Part shown: positions 35,436 to 47,800 of the stretch, in pieces | Position numbering within the stretch: the first letter of the stretch is position 1 | Layout of the letters: the number at the start of each line of letters is the position of its first letter | Assembly: GCA_033002965.1 (NCBI GenBank) | Contig: JAURVB010014818.1 | Span: forward strand, 1-64,000 | Length of the DNA: 64,000 nucleotides | Direction of reading: 5' to 3' | Source: Piper betle | Lineage: Eukaryota > Streptophyta > Magnoliopsida > Piperales > Piperaceae | Program-made: the position numbers and the translations under genes | The notes under the pieces: generated by a model | What the model was told of the DNA's origin: nothing | Seen by the model: only the letters and a program-made list of their open reading frames with translations | The model's database searches: none

Positions 35436-36968
35436 TAGGGGTGGGCATCGGTCGGATGGATATCAGACAAACTATTGTTTGCCTCTGTCCGAAATTTCAT
35501 CGGACAAAACTTGTCCAACTAAGTCATTATTGAAGTTGTCCATCAGGCCCAAACAGTATTTGTGGATAGTCCAAAATCAAAATCTACCCTAACGAATACT
35601 ATTCACAGAGAGCCTTCTTCTCCGCTGCCGCCACCTGCGACCACCCTCAGCCACTTTGAGTGCTCCCTAAAAACCCCCTCTGCACCACCCGCAGAACCCC
35701 TCCACCACCCTACATATTGTGTGAGTGCCCCTCCTTGCCGCCGGCCAGGTCCATCACTGCCATGGTCAAGCGCTACCCCACCGTCTTCGAGCTATGCCAA
35801 CCCACCGCCTCTAACCTCCTCTCCGTCCGCCTCTCGCCGGAGGCGCTCTGCCTCGCCGCTGAGGAGGCCGCACTCCGGTTCCTCCTCGCCAGGAAGCTGT
35901 AGCGGCTGCTGCTGCTCTCGTCCCACCGCCACCTGTTGCTGGCCAAGCTGGCCCACTTGGGGCCCGACCTCGGCCTGCCGGCCAACTTCCGGTCCTGCCT
36001 CTGCAACAACCACCCCAGCCACTTCCGCACTGTCGAAACTTCCTACGGCTGGGCCTAGAGCTCGTCGGCGCCGACACCTCCCTTGCCGTCCCACTCCCCC
36101 TGCAGCCTTCACCGTCGGCATCACCGGCGACCGCCCTGATCATCGATCGGCCGCCAAAGTTCTGAACTTTGAAGCTCAGGAAGGGGCTAAACCTAAAAAG
36201 CAAGCACCGGGAGAAGAGGATGCCGGTGGATCACCTGACTCATTTCAGGAAGGAGGTTGGATTGCCAAACAGGCTGAGAGGGATGCTGGTGAGGTACCTG
36301 AAGATGTTGTACGTGAGCTTGAAGGGGATGAGGGACACTGTGTTTCTGGTGGAAGGGTATGATGAGAAGGGGAGGCTGACAGAAAAAGATGAATCTCTGT
36401 AGTTGAAAGAGAGGCTGTTGGAGCTGGTGAGAGAAGGGAAGAAGATGAGGAAAGATAGGAGGAATGGTGTTTGTCTCCGTGATGATGATGATGGTGACAG
36501 CGATGCAGCGGAGACTGATGATGATGAGGAGGAGGAAGATGATGGGTTTGGAGACTCGTTTGTTGTTGGTGTTGATGGGAAGGATTGGGAGGAGCTTGGT
36601 GAGCTTGGAGAGGAGGAAGGGTGGATTGAGTATGGTTTGTCGGTGAATATTGGATGGCCAAAGCTTCTCTTGTCAATGGTGATGGCAATGTGACGGAGTC
36701 ATGGTATAAACTTAATATCAATTTTATGTATAAATTTAATTAATTTTATTATATATTATATTTTTAAAATTTTCATAAAACATAATATTATTGAAAGCCA
36801 TTATGTTATTAATATAAAATATCGGAGACTCGGTCGGTTATTCAGTCGAACAAATAAATATCCACGTTTGGTTTGTTTTAATTTGATTGAATTTGGTCGG
36901 TTAAATTTAATCAGATATGCTTCGGATTTGGGTCAGACTCGGTAATTCAAATGTTCGCGCCGCTCCTA
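35436..36968. mobile_element. hAT-like non-autonomous element carrying a PORR gene copy
   Basis: Flanked by GCCACGGG (35428-35435) and GCCACAGG (36969-36976), an 8-bp duplication with one mismatch; 8 bp is the hAT length. The inner tips are TAGGGGTGGGCAT at the left and, reading inward from the right, TAGGAGCGGCGCG, a short imperfect inverted repeat of hAT type (TAGGRGYGG). The 1533-bp interior has no transposase and is filled mainly by a broken plant PORR-domain gene copy. The ends are seen in the sequence; classification as hAT is inference. Confidence 0.65.
35640..36693 (+). pseudogene. PORR-domain (organelle RNA-binding) protein pseudogene
   Basis: Three phases read in turn match a PORR protein of the WTF1 family, which binds organellar group II introns during splicing. 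First phase: KRYPTVFEL, SVRLSPEAL, LLARKL, then (after TAG at about 35900) HRHLLLAKLAHLGPDLGLPAN and HPSHFRTVETSYGWA. Last phase: RKGLNLKSKHREKR, then directly VDHLTHFRKEVGLPNRLRG, YVSLKGMRDTVFLVEGYDEKG and LKERLLELVREGKKMR, ending in an acidic Asp/Glu tail. Lesions: N-terminal part missing, TAG at about 35900, a stop after TSYGWA, frame change near 36.1 kb, roughly 40 residues missing between the RKGLNLK and VDHLTHF blocks, and TAG at 36400-36402. It lies inside the hAT-like element. Confidence 0.75.
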
Positions 36969-36976
36969 GCCACAGG

Positions 36977-38206
36977 TGCCGCAAGGATCGTCCAAAAGGG
37001 TCTAAACAAACAACAAACACCCTAAACTCGCGAAAGACACAATCCTAAAGCTAATTAGACTCTACTCAAATAAAAATAAAAAACAAGAGTCGGGACGACG
37101 TGGTGCCCTACCAGATAGCTTGAACCACCAGGGGAGACTAAAGTCGTGGCTTACACATATATACCATATAAATGTATATGGTAAAAAGAGACCGGCGTAG
37201 AACTTGATATAGGTTGCAACCAAATCGAAATTAAAACCAAAAGGCCCAAGTTTTACAACCGAGGGAGCTCTTCCATCGATTGGAATGCATCATGACTTAG
37301 ATTGAAGGAAAGGGGAGGAAATATGGTTAAATATGACGTGGACTTGTTTGTCTCGAGAGACGGATTTCCTTTTGTACACTTTGGTATCGCTATTACTGTT
37401 AGGTGAAATTTTGTCTCCCATGGGGTAAATATGAAACCCACTTGTAATCAGTTCCAGTTCTTTTATCCACTAATACAATCCCAATGTATTCTTACGCACT
37501 CTTATGCATTCCCTTGAAACTTTCTCAAACAATTTCCAATTTGCAATTCTATTCAACTTTAGAAATTTTATTTACGGTTATAATTCCAATTTAGTCAATA
37601 GAATCGGTATGAAATAACCTTATTTCATATAAAGAATGTTATCCACTAATATAATCATCTCTTGTATACTATATTATATACACCTCATAGGTTAAAAATA
37701 TCTACATATATTCGACTCTAGTTAATATATTCATTAATATCTTTCTTATGAATTCAATATTGTCTAATGAGAATCTGATCATATGCATTGCATATAAGGT
37801 TTGTTATTCACTAGAACCGTTATATCTTCTCCACTCGTAAGCATTCCCCTAAATTCATATATAGAATAACACATTCCACTTGTATTCAACGTTAGGAATG
37901 TTATTCATTGTTGTAGTTGCAAATTGTTCAGTATAATATATTACTATATATTTGTGTAAACTTTCACGTTGCAAAAACATTTGAAGCCGCCAACAATGTG
38001 AAAAATGTCATCCTGAAGTAGCATGAGAACAACATTTAAAATTTGATCCACAAGATGATCCTTATTTAGCGTGTTTCAAAAATTACATGTAGTTAGCAAT
38101 AAAGGGCTGTTATACAGTGTAATAATAATCTCTTATCCACTATTAGCCGAACCTCTTAATTGCAACACAGATCTGCTTGTAATCATCACTAGGTCTTCCA
38201 TCCATT
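36977..38206. other. Intergenic AT-rich region
   Basis: No recognisable genes. Repeated short phrases on CACTTGTAAT/ATTCC/GTTATTCA themes suggest decayed repeats. No boundaries are defined. Confidence 0.35.
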
Positions 38207-40865
38207 TGTAACATCTCAAAATATTCAATATTACCTAATAAAAAATACTGATTATATATTCTTGATCTCAAAATTGTCTAAAGGTTTTTCCAAGTCAGTT
38301 GACGGAGCATATGTTCTCTATTTCCTCGGCAAACATAAGAGTTTGCACACCAAATATATATATGACGATAAAACTTAAAACATTGTCAAAATATTTTTCT
38401 TTTCTCACACAATCACATCATAACCATTTTTATATTGTTGCGCCGGGTCTCAACCCCATTTGATCATCCTATGCAATTCTACTCATAATAACTACTATTC
38501 ATAATTCATTTTACAGTTTCACGCAACAATTCCTACTATAACACGTTATAGCATTTAATTCATAATTATTCATAACAGTTCATCACACCACAATTTCCAT
38601 TCCATTCGGTAGGTGTATGTATGCATGGTACATCATTACTCCTCTGCAATCCCGATAGCACTCAATCATTCAGATTCTCACCTAAATATATAATACAAAA
38701 ACATCAGTAACGAGTATTACTAGTCAGAAATAACTAATAATCAAACTAACACAGGAAAACTAATTCTCCTATTAAATAAAATCATTCATATACTTCTTCA
38801 TAAAATCTCTCATAATGGGGCTAATTAGGAGTCGTTGGCATCAGCTCGACAGCATCTCATTCTGACTCATCTCATGCCTCGATAAATTTTAAAACTATCT
38901 CATGCACGAGAAAAATAATTTTCCTTCAACCCTCTACATCTTTTGTATCACTCCTAGCCCTGAGCACAAAGGTCAAGTACTCTCATCCATGTGCCTTCAG
39001 TAACCTTTAAAATCACAAGTCTAAATATGTCCTACATTGCAGTATCCATAATCTTCCATACTTCTTCAGGTTTGAGGAACTCAAAAGTAGAGTTGTCAGG
39101 ATCCCTCGGGAATAGAATGGTTTGCTCATCAATTTAGAGCCCGTTTTGACTAGCACGTGCTCGTTCACGGTTCACGTGAGTCAACTTTTCCTTATCTCAC
39201 ACCTCACTGGAAAACACCAATAAAACTATATGTACATAAGTCTGGGTAGAGATTTTAATAGTGTAGGCCCTAAGGCATCATGATGTGGATTTGAGTTTTC
39301 AAACACAAACTCAAAGGATCTCGTCCTTTCGGGTTATTAATCAGGCAATTCATACGACTAAATGGCCCATGTGGAGTGGGATGCGATAAATCTACCACTC
39401 GACATGTCTGCATACCTATTAAAATAAATCACGATAAAGTGAAGGAGTCAAACCAAAAGTGGGTCCTAAATGGACCTATTAGAAGCTCCAATCGTGTTCA
39501 TGTGCCTAGGCGGTGAACACTTACTCTGTACGTACACACATCAAAACTAAAAGTTAACGCCTACTATGATGCATTCACGCATCCTATATCATACTCACAT
39601 GAAGCCATTCATCACATCAAGTCACATCATGATCAACTACATTACAATGCAATTAATTAGATACTTATACTTAATTTACCTAATTATGTCATTAACATTT
39701 ATTCAACACAATTCAAATCATACAAATTCATTTTGTCTATAATCAAAATAATTTACTAGGTCAGTCAAATCTTAGCATGTTGTGTAATTATTATCAATTT
39801 AATTAATTAGGTTGGAGCCAATTATACCTTGTGTCGTAGGCAATCGGCAACAACTAGGATTTATCGCACGGTTAGAGACTCGAATTTGGCACCTTGTGGC
39901 ATCCAAACTTCGATCAAGTTTAGCCGGATAAATGTGGCAAAAACCCGGCAATTTTTGCTATATTTCAACAAATCCATTTTTTCGGTGATTTTCCTACGAC
40001 TTTTCCGGCAAGGCGATTGGGGCTATGGGGTCGGCACCGACTCAATGAGCTCAATCTGACTATGGTGGTAGTGAGGGTGGCAATGGAGGCGATCATCACC
40101 GATGGCAGTGGTGAGTCAGTCAGGGTCAATCGACTTGTCTAATCGGCCTTTGGCCGGCCTCAGCGGTAGCACTTGGTGTGGGGAAAGCTTCCTGGACTGA
40201 AGGGGAGGGCATCGGCGGTGGCGGATCAGTGCAAGGGCGCTGCGTCAGGGCATCGTGGAGGTCAGGCGGTGGCCAGGAAGTAGGGCAATGGCTCGGCAAA
40301 GGCCTAGCAAAGGTCGGCGGAGTCGATCGGCGCCAGCACGATGGCCAAAGGAAGCATCAGCGACCTGAATCGGGGCAGCAATCAAGGAAGAGGAGAAAGG
40401 TATCATGGAGGGTTTTGGGTAGCAATTTCGTGAATAAAAGTTGACTCGACTCCGATTTAAGTCAAAAATAATAACTAACTCCTAATAAATTCAAAAAAAA
40501 TCTAAGAAAATGTGAAAATACCATAAAATATAATATACTCCATAACATCAAAATGACATTCTCTATAACTAATAATCAACCCAAACTGCTATATAACGCA
40601 TCCTAATATGTTATTCAACCTAAAATTAATTTTACGATCAAATATATAAAAAAATAACTACATATTATCATATACTATGATAACTCATTTCTTATCATTT
40701 TTCTATCATTATCATGATATATTAAGGTATACTTGACTATTATCGCTCATAACGTACGACTGACTTCGGCTAGCACGCGGGTCATGAAATTAAGTTGACC
40801 CAAACTAACGGTTGAACCAATTGGTTCACTGCTATAAAACTCTAATTTTAGTAAGGGGTTTTAAA
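38207..40865 (-). mobile_element. Minus-strand copy of the 14-19 kb LTR family
   Basis: Read on the minus strand from 40865 it starts TTTAAAACCCCTTAC (TG tip changed to TT). It then follows the 13755 LTR block by block: a CCAATTGGTT block, the CGTACGTTATGA block, a GC-rich stretch, a GGAGCTTCTAATAGGTCC block, a GGTGAGAA block, ending near 38207 with TTTTGAGATGTTACA. A target duplication is not clear at these ends. The open frame at 40178-40444 lies in the GC-rich part and is not a gene. Confidence 0.6.
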
Positions 40866-41612
40866 GCTTTCATGGTAAAATAAGCTTTGTACTATTAAAT
40901 TGGTATATTCTAAGAGTTTGTTGAGTTGCACAAAGAAGTTGTATTTTTCCACCTTACAAGCTCTTCTTTCTCCTATAAGCCGTTACAAATTTTATTCTCT
41001 ACCTTATAAGGTCTCATTTTCGACTATATATATAGCAATGATAGTTCTATGTGTTTTATTACTTGTACATGAATAGGTGGAGAGCGAATACGAGTTTTTA
41101 AGTTGTTTTTTTGGATGTGGTGTGATTTCTTATTAATGTGTGGGCGTCATAAAAAAAAATTGATAAATATTTGTGGGTAGAAACTTTCTTCGGTACCCTT
41201 AAGGATTATAAAATTTAATTTGTTATCCAAATCAATAATAGGATCTGTACTTATATCATAAAGTGTTTCTATAAAAGGGAAATTCTTAGTGTACCAAAAT
41301 TTTCCTCACTTATATTTTCCCACTTGAATTTAATTAATTTAATAAAATTTTAACATGATTTATGTGGGTAATGCCAATTAAAATAAATTTAAGGTGAAGA
41401 AAAGTTGGTATAGAAACTAGCCTTTGATTTCATTTAATTAAATATCAAATGAAGGTGAAAGATAAATACTGCATGGGTGGATCTATGTGGGTCAAAACCA
41501 TGACATGTTAATTTTTTCAAGTTTTGATACTAGTTTCACTAATTGCTAGCCATTTAATCATTTTAATTTTGTTGTTGGTCACGATTTTAACAAGGATTAC
41601 GATTTAGGGGAC
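40866..41612. other. Intergenic AT-rich region
   Basis: No genes were recognised. It would include any promoter of the SKP1-like copy to the right. Confidence 0.35.
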
Positions 41613-42021
41613 ATGGTGGCAGCTGTACTGAACGTTACCCTCGTAAGCTCTGACGGCGAGAGGTTAGAGGTGGAAATCAGTGTTGCAAAGTTGTCTGAGC
41701 CCAACCGAAGTATAATGGGCAATGGGGATGATATTGAAAATTTTCTCCCAAAAGTGGAGGAGAGCAAGATATTGAAGAAGGTAATTACGTACTGTAAAGA
41801 AGAAGCCCGACTTGGAGGGCATAAAAACTGAATGGCAGGTTTTCTTGACGTCGACTGAACACCATTATCCAACTTATCATGGCAAGTATTTTTCTTACCA
41901 TTATTATTCAGTATGAAAGGTGAATCACTACATAGGCAAAAACAAGTAGGATGGTAGCCGGACAGGTTATTTCATGTTCAATACCGTTTTTAATAATATT
42001 TACCATATCTACGAACAGGTA

Positions 42022-42024
<3 letters not shown>

Positions 42025-42096
<72 letters not shown>
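42025..42096. repeat. (AT)n microsatellite
   Basis: About 36 dinucleotide repeats abutting the left end of the inverted-repeat element. Confidence 0.95.
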
Positions 42097-42097
<1 letters not shown>

Positions 42098-42099
<2 letters not shown>

Positions 42100-42619
42100 A
42101 TAAGATAGCATGGGGTGATTATAAGAAAAATTTCCTCCAATTGCCCCGACCAAGACCATCCAATTATATCGAATAGTCTAGATCTATTTTTTTAAAAAAA
42201 TAAAAAACTTCCCTTCTTCCCTCCCACTACCGTTCACGCTGCCGCCACCGCTGCCACCACCGCTGCCGTTACCGTGCTCACCTGCCGGCGCCCAAGCCCC
42301 ACCCATGCATGTGCCCTCAGTCGCGCTCACACCCTCTACTGCACCCTCGCCTCCCTCCTCGCTGCACCCATGCCCTCAGCCGCCTTCCACACCCACGACC
42401 GCACCCACCGCCAAGCCCCTACCCAAGCCCACACCCTCTGTCATGCCCTCACCTCTGCCCACGCCCATGCCTTTGAGGACGGCGAGGGCAATAGTGGCGA
42501 CCTAAATAGCAGTGGGTAGAGAGGGGAAATTTTTATTTTTTTAAGAAAATAGATCTCAAATGTCCGATATAATTGACTGCAGAAAATTTTTCCCCTTGTC
42601 GCCCAGAAGCTATCCTATT
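42098..42619. mobile_element. Non-autonomous inverted-repeat element in the SKP1-like intron
   Basis: The left end (GGATAAGATAGC, then AATTATATCGAATAG and AGATCTATTTTTTTAAAAAAATAAAAA) is repeated as a reverse complement at the right end, finishing CTATCCTATT near 42618. The arms are about 110 bp. The GC-rich core shows CCGCTGCC- and CACCC-type runs and no real gene. A target duplication is unclear because the left flank is a microsatellite. Confidence 0.65.
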
Positions 42620-43089
42620 GTTTTAAGGTTTATGAGCTCAAGAAGTTGTTGTTAGTGTTCGACTAATTTTATTTTATTTTTTAATTTGATGTTTGTCGTG
42701 TTGTATGGTTTTATGGTGGAATATGATTTTACATGGGTTTTTATATGCCTTCTTTACAATATTATTGGTTTATTAAACTTTATTTTTTTAAGCACATCGA
42801 TAGTTGTCTTGATTCCTGCGCTGTTTCCTAGGTATATAGGTTGCTTCTAAAAATATATTAGCCATTTGTGTTCTGATAATTATCTTTTTATCATTATATT
42901 ACTAAATTGTAGTAAACTTTTTTCTATTTTTCAATATAGCATAATTATGCTTCTCTTTTGCAGGATGTGTACTACCTACAGATTTCTAATCTTGTAGAAT
43001 GGACGAGGAATTAGCAACAAAGCTACATAAAAAGTCATCTGAAGAGATCTGGAAATGTCTCAAAATTAATAATTTACAGCGATAGAAAT

Positions 43090-43738
43090 AGAATCCAAGG
43101 AGAGGATATAATATATTAATAGTAAGAGTACGCACACTACTGATACCTTTACGTTGTGCCTAGTTCTGAATTGATATTTAGCACATTTGATTTTTTCATT
43201 TTGATTCTTAGATGATAGCATACTTATAATAACGTATTTAGATTTATACACCATGTCTCAAAATTGATAACCCTGATTAACGTGACTACGTTTTACTGCC
43301 TCCTTGCAGCTCTGGCAATTTTTTATATTTGCGTTGTTTTTTGTTTTTTTCGGTTAACGAACCATCTGTGTGGATGTTTTGACGGATAAGTAGTAGTAAA
43401 ACTGCTGCATCAAATGCTGTTAAAACTACTACAAGCAGCAGTCTAATTGCTGCATCAATGTTTAGAAGGTTTAAAACTAAAAGCATATGATCTGTGGAGA
43501 AATTTTTCAAAGAAAAAGAAATCAACGAATGTTTTTAGTAAGGATGACTGCGTACCACAAAGTCAATCTATGGTCTAAATGTTCTTCGTATACAGGTAAC
43601 ATGTCCAACCAAATTAAAATGTGGCATGCAACATAAACAGGAAGTCCAAAAAAATTGATGTAATGAATTGTGTGGTAACAGGTTACTCGGTAGAATACTA
43701 TGCTCATACTCCGGCAAAAAGTAAATTGGAGAAAGCCT
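43090..43738. other. Intergenic and 3' flank of the beta-amylase gene
   Basis: AT-rich. The portion next to 43738 is the likely 3' UTR of the minus-strand beta-amylase-like gene. No other gene is seen. Confidence 0.4.
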
Positions 43739-46610
43739 TCAATAATATGCAAAAGCCCTCCTGCACGCTTCTTCAGATGAAGACAGGCACAATTCACTTC
43801 GACCAAAATCTAATTTAGCCTGAAAGGTTTTGGTATCAGACATTTGCTTCACAAATCGTGTAAATTGTGCCCAATTATGAGCGTCAAAAAGATGCCTCCC
43901 CATCCTCAAAAAATTGAAGGAGAAAGATTGCTTATAACCCCCATACCAGTAAAACCTTGAATTCCTTATAACCTGCTTCATAGACGAATCATTCATGCTT
44001 CCAGAGGAGTTCTCCCCAGTCATCGGTACACCGAACTCCCTAGCGGCAAAAATAAGCTGCCGGAGGAATCCTTCTGGGCTGCTGGTTGGCTCAGATTCCC
44101 CTTCTTCCGAGTCTAGGAGGTCAAAACATGTACAACATAAAGTCATTCTGTACCTAGCTAGTAGTTGTGCAATTGGTATGTAGCCATCCCTAAGTGAAGT
44201 ATTGTAATAGCCAGCAGTTAATTCAGATGGGTGTGATTTTGTTCCATAATGCCAGTGTATCCCTGCCACTTTTGCTGAGATATTGACACCTGTACCCAAG
44301 AAGATGGTGTCTGCAGCCATACATAGCCTCTCACCATGAAGAAGCAACATCCTGGAGTACCACTCAAGGAAAAACTCCCCATAAGGAGTGTTCCAAGCTC
44401 CATCACTATTGAAAAAGGCTGTCCTCTCAGGATTCTGCATCAAATTACTGGCACCTATAGGACCACCATCTCCCCATTCACGAATCCCAATTTTTCGAGC
44501 ACAGGCATTCAATGAAGCAAGCATAAACTGACAATGGCACATAAATACTTTCATCAAAACAGAAATATCCAAATACAAATAACATCAGGAAATTATCGCA
44601 ACTGCTACCTTATCATAACACTGAAATTCTCCAAGCTCCCGAGTGCGTGCACGTGAGGAAAATGATGGATATCGCAATTCACCACCAGGGCCCATTCCAA
44701 TTTGGACATCCTGAAAAAAAAAATGATCGCATATATTGGAATAGGAATTTTCAAGCAAAAAAGTCAACATTGAGATCTTCATTAATTTATAGTGTGTACT
44801 AACCGTGATTACAATGCCAAGATAGCCTTCAAAAGCCTTTTTAAATTCTCTCATAAAGTCTGAATACGCTTGAATAGGTGATCTACCATCAAGAACAGGT
44901 AGTAGATCACAGCCCAAGGAAACATACTCTCGGTTTCTTCTCCCAAACCGGTCTGAATAAGAGATATTTGGCTCCTTTTCCATTTCTTCAAGAACCCATG
45001 GAGGAAGAGGGATCCTTCAGAGAAATATTTTAATTTCTTTAATATATGATCAGGCTATACAAGAAGAATCCTTTCAATCAATAGGAATGAAACCAAAAAA
45101 AGGCTCAGAAATTGATCCTGCAAAGTCCTAAACTTCATGTCTACTGTGAGTTGGTCTAGTCACACTTTCTAGCAGTGTAAAATTGGAACAAATATATCCC
45201 TAATGAAGAAAAACCATATCTATGACTAATATCTACAACAATAGCAAGCATTTATATACCACTCAACAATAAGAAAACTCCAAATGTTACTCAATTATGC
45301 CTAAGGTGAGTCCACAGACTTATTGGAAACCATAATAATTGGCTTTCAACATCACATATATAGGAAACAAATTAACGCAAATAAACATACAAAACAATAG
45401 CACTCAAACAGCATGTAAAGACAATACAAGTTATACAGAATGAATTCTTGGCACACATGTGATCTAAACAAATGCTTCCATTGACAATTACAACAACACT
45501 AGTTTTCCCCGACTAAAAGTTTGTAACAGAAAAGGCAGGAGCACAAAAATATCATGAAAGAACAAAATTCAAGATTGAACTTCAACAAAATTCTAGTGAG
45601 TACAGAGTCGATTTCTCCCAGCTTGGGTACGACAAGGGCCCTTTCAATTGGTCTTCTTTTGCATAAGAAGCTTATATAAGTTAAGAACCGACCTTTCTCC
45701 ACATAATCAAACACCTAGATAAAACAATCCTTGGAACAACTCCTTTCCTCTTTTGACCGTCCAATCAACAATGGTGGCATCAATCAAGCCAAACCCCTAA
45801 TACCGTGTGAAGGTCAGGTGACAAGCATATAAAGAATGCTATCGAAATTAACATAAAATTGATGCATCACCATTTGGAACAAGACCATCTACCAATTCAA
45901 ATAGAGATATACTTACAATTTCGGAACAATCCAAGAACACTCACATGCAACAAGCATATAAGCAATCCTACAGTATTAAAGTGACGAATTGATCAACCCA
46001 TTAACGTACAAGACAATATGTGATCTCTATAGGCAATCTTGTGGTAAAGCAACTCTGAGAAGTACGATCACTCAACCAGCAGAACAAGATGACTGTACCT
46101 ACCAAAGAGGATCACCGGGGCCCTGGCCGCACTGATGGAAGGCTAAGATGACCCGGACCTTGAGACCATGCCTGTTAGCCAAGGCGACGACGTCAAGAAA
46201 CCCCCGCCAATCATAAACCCTAGGCGCCTCCCGCTCCACGATCCCCCACCAGACCTCCATCATGATCCCCTCCACGCCCGCCGTTACCAGCGCCGCGAAC
46301 GACGCCCGCAGCACCTTCGACCGGCGCATGGCGCCGTCCGGGCCGACGGAGTCCTCGGGGAGCGCGACGAAGACGGGGGCGGCGCGGGCGGATCGGGGCA
46401 GCGGCAGGGGGAGCGCGTGGTACTGGAGGAGCTCCGGGTGCTGGTTCCGGGGGTTGGCATCGTCCGGTGAGGGGAGAGCGGCGGCGGGAGGAGACGGCGA
46501 GGCGGGGCCGGCGACGGCAGCACCGGAGGGGGTGGGGGTGGTGGTGTGGGAGCGGAGGAAGGAGTGGCGCGGCCGAAAGAGACGGCGGCGGTTGCGGCGG
46601 AGATCGCCAT
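43739..46610 (-). CDS. Plastid beta-amylase-like protein (BAM1/3/9/10 group), exon 1 frame problem
   Basis: Exons on the minus strand: 46610-46103, 45014-44804, 44710-44609, 44527-43739, all GT-AG and in phase. The glycoside hydrolase 14 barrel is clear: [50 protein letters not shown] (first catalytic Glu), [30 protein letters not shown], and GENSS in place of the active GENAL...RYD around the second Glu. The ELRYPSY-WxFPGIG loop is shortened to [12 protein letters not shown]. Active beta-amylases release maltose from starch; these changes suggest weak or no catalysis, as in known non-catalytic plastid BAMs. The first ATG (46610) opens a transit-peptide-like [15 protein letters not shown] in a different phase from the body, and the body frame has no ATG before 46330. 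An indel or sequence error in C-rich exon 1 is likely. The exact BAM subtype is unsure. Confidence 0.75.
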
Positions 46611-46722
46611 CGGAGGACGGCAGAGACGGCGGCGGAAATGAAGGCCGACCCCGACCTCCGAAGCTGGCGACGGAGAAGTAGGAGGAAGAAACGATTTCCA
46701 ACGTTTCCTTTGGAATTCTCGT

Positions 46723-46731
46723 GTATATATT
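46723..46731 (-). promoter_or_regulatory. TATA-like box of the beta-amylase gene
   Basis: The minus strand reads ATATATACAC about 115 bases upstream of the first ATG, a plausible core-promoter position. Confidence 0.35.
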
Positions 46732-46739
46732 GGGTTTAG

Positions 46740-47800
46740 TCTCTGACGGATATCTGAGTCTGGCGTAAGTCAAATACCATCGGCTAATATCTGAATTATG
46801 AATATGAATTATTAGCTTACCAAACTGCTTTTTTCAAGCATTTGGCAATGATTTTTTTCCTTTTTCTTTCTTTTTTTTTGCTTTATAAAAAAAAAGATTT
46901 TAGGGCTTCCTGACTCTTTTTTATTTTTATTTTGTGGGAGAGAGATTCCTAACTCTTTTTAGGGAAAAAAATCAATTCATATGTAATGGCTTGCTTGCCA
47001 TGTTAAAGCCAAAAATTAGCTGTTTCTAAACGATATAAATATTATCTTTTACCATTTCCTCAAATTGTTGATACATCAATAGTGTTTTGAAATCTTGCAG
47101 ATATCAACGTTAAAATTAAATCAACTACCTTATATTGGGGAGAATTCGTAGAACAAAAAAGAAAAAAAATAGTTTGATTTGAGCACTTCCCAAACAAATA
47201 GAACTTACAAACTTACAATATCTTCTTCGAGATAGTTTCTTAACCAAAATCAGACATTAGTATCATGTTTCATGCAAATAATTGCCCCCCTTTTATGTTT
47301 TGGCAAGCTCTAAATGATAATTTACCATAGAGCCGTGTTACTTGCAAACGATTATATAAAGAACGACCATCATAATTGAGTCACTAATTGCAACCAATGC
47401 GTATTTGTCCACAACGATGTCTCATCCGCATCTAGTCTAGTAATCATGCTCAAGAGTCTATAATCCTCGTACCCATAGTTTTCAATCTTGGGTCCACATT
47501 AGAAAATTCCGTCTAGACCACTCATAAAGAAATCTCAGTTTAAATAGGAAAATATGAAAATGCAGTGGCTAGAAACTAAGCGAGGGAGGCAGGCAATGCT
47601 ATTGCATTGGCATAGCAAGCCCATAAAAATATGGTCCCTTGGTGCAGTCTCCAGATGGAAAAGCATGGGGAACAAACACAACATCGCCCATTCCACATCA
47701 ACTTTAACATTTCCTTCTCAAGCATATTTCCTTAGCCAAGCAGAAACCAATAAAACGGGAAACATAGTAATTAAAACACTACCCATCGGAGCCATACACC
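46740..47800. other. Intergenic AT-rich region
   Basis: It lies between the divergent side of the beta-amylase promoter and the 3' end of importin copy 1. No genes were identified. Confidence 0.4.

Larger units (their letters stand above)
41613..43085 (+). pseudogene. SKP1-like gene remnant, two exons
   Basis: Exon 1 (41613-41831) codes VTLVSSDGERLEVE, then ENFLPKVEESKILKKVITYCKEEA. This is the N-terminal POZ-type half of SKP1, the adaptor linking cullin-1 to F-box proteins in SCF ubiquitin ligases. The usual MxEDDC stretch is weak (SIMGNGDD). A stop follows GGHKN. Exon 2 starts after TTTTGCAG at 42964 with YYLQISNLVEWT (SKP1: NYLNIKGLLDLT), meets TAG, then continues in another phase with LHKKSSEEIWKCLKINN (SKP1: KGKTPEEIRKTFNIKND). 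The C-terminal WAFE end is absent. The intron of about 1.1 kb contains an AT microsatellite and an inverted-repeat element. A broken SKP1-like copy is the best reading. Confidence 0.65.

Noticed and set aside
43739..46610. Assignment of the beta-amylase to BAM9 specifically
   Set aside because: The GGELRYP, HWHYGT and GENSS contexts are nearer BAM1/3/10-type sequences than what I recall of BAM9; without a tree only the group can be named.
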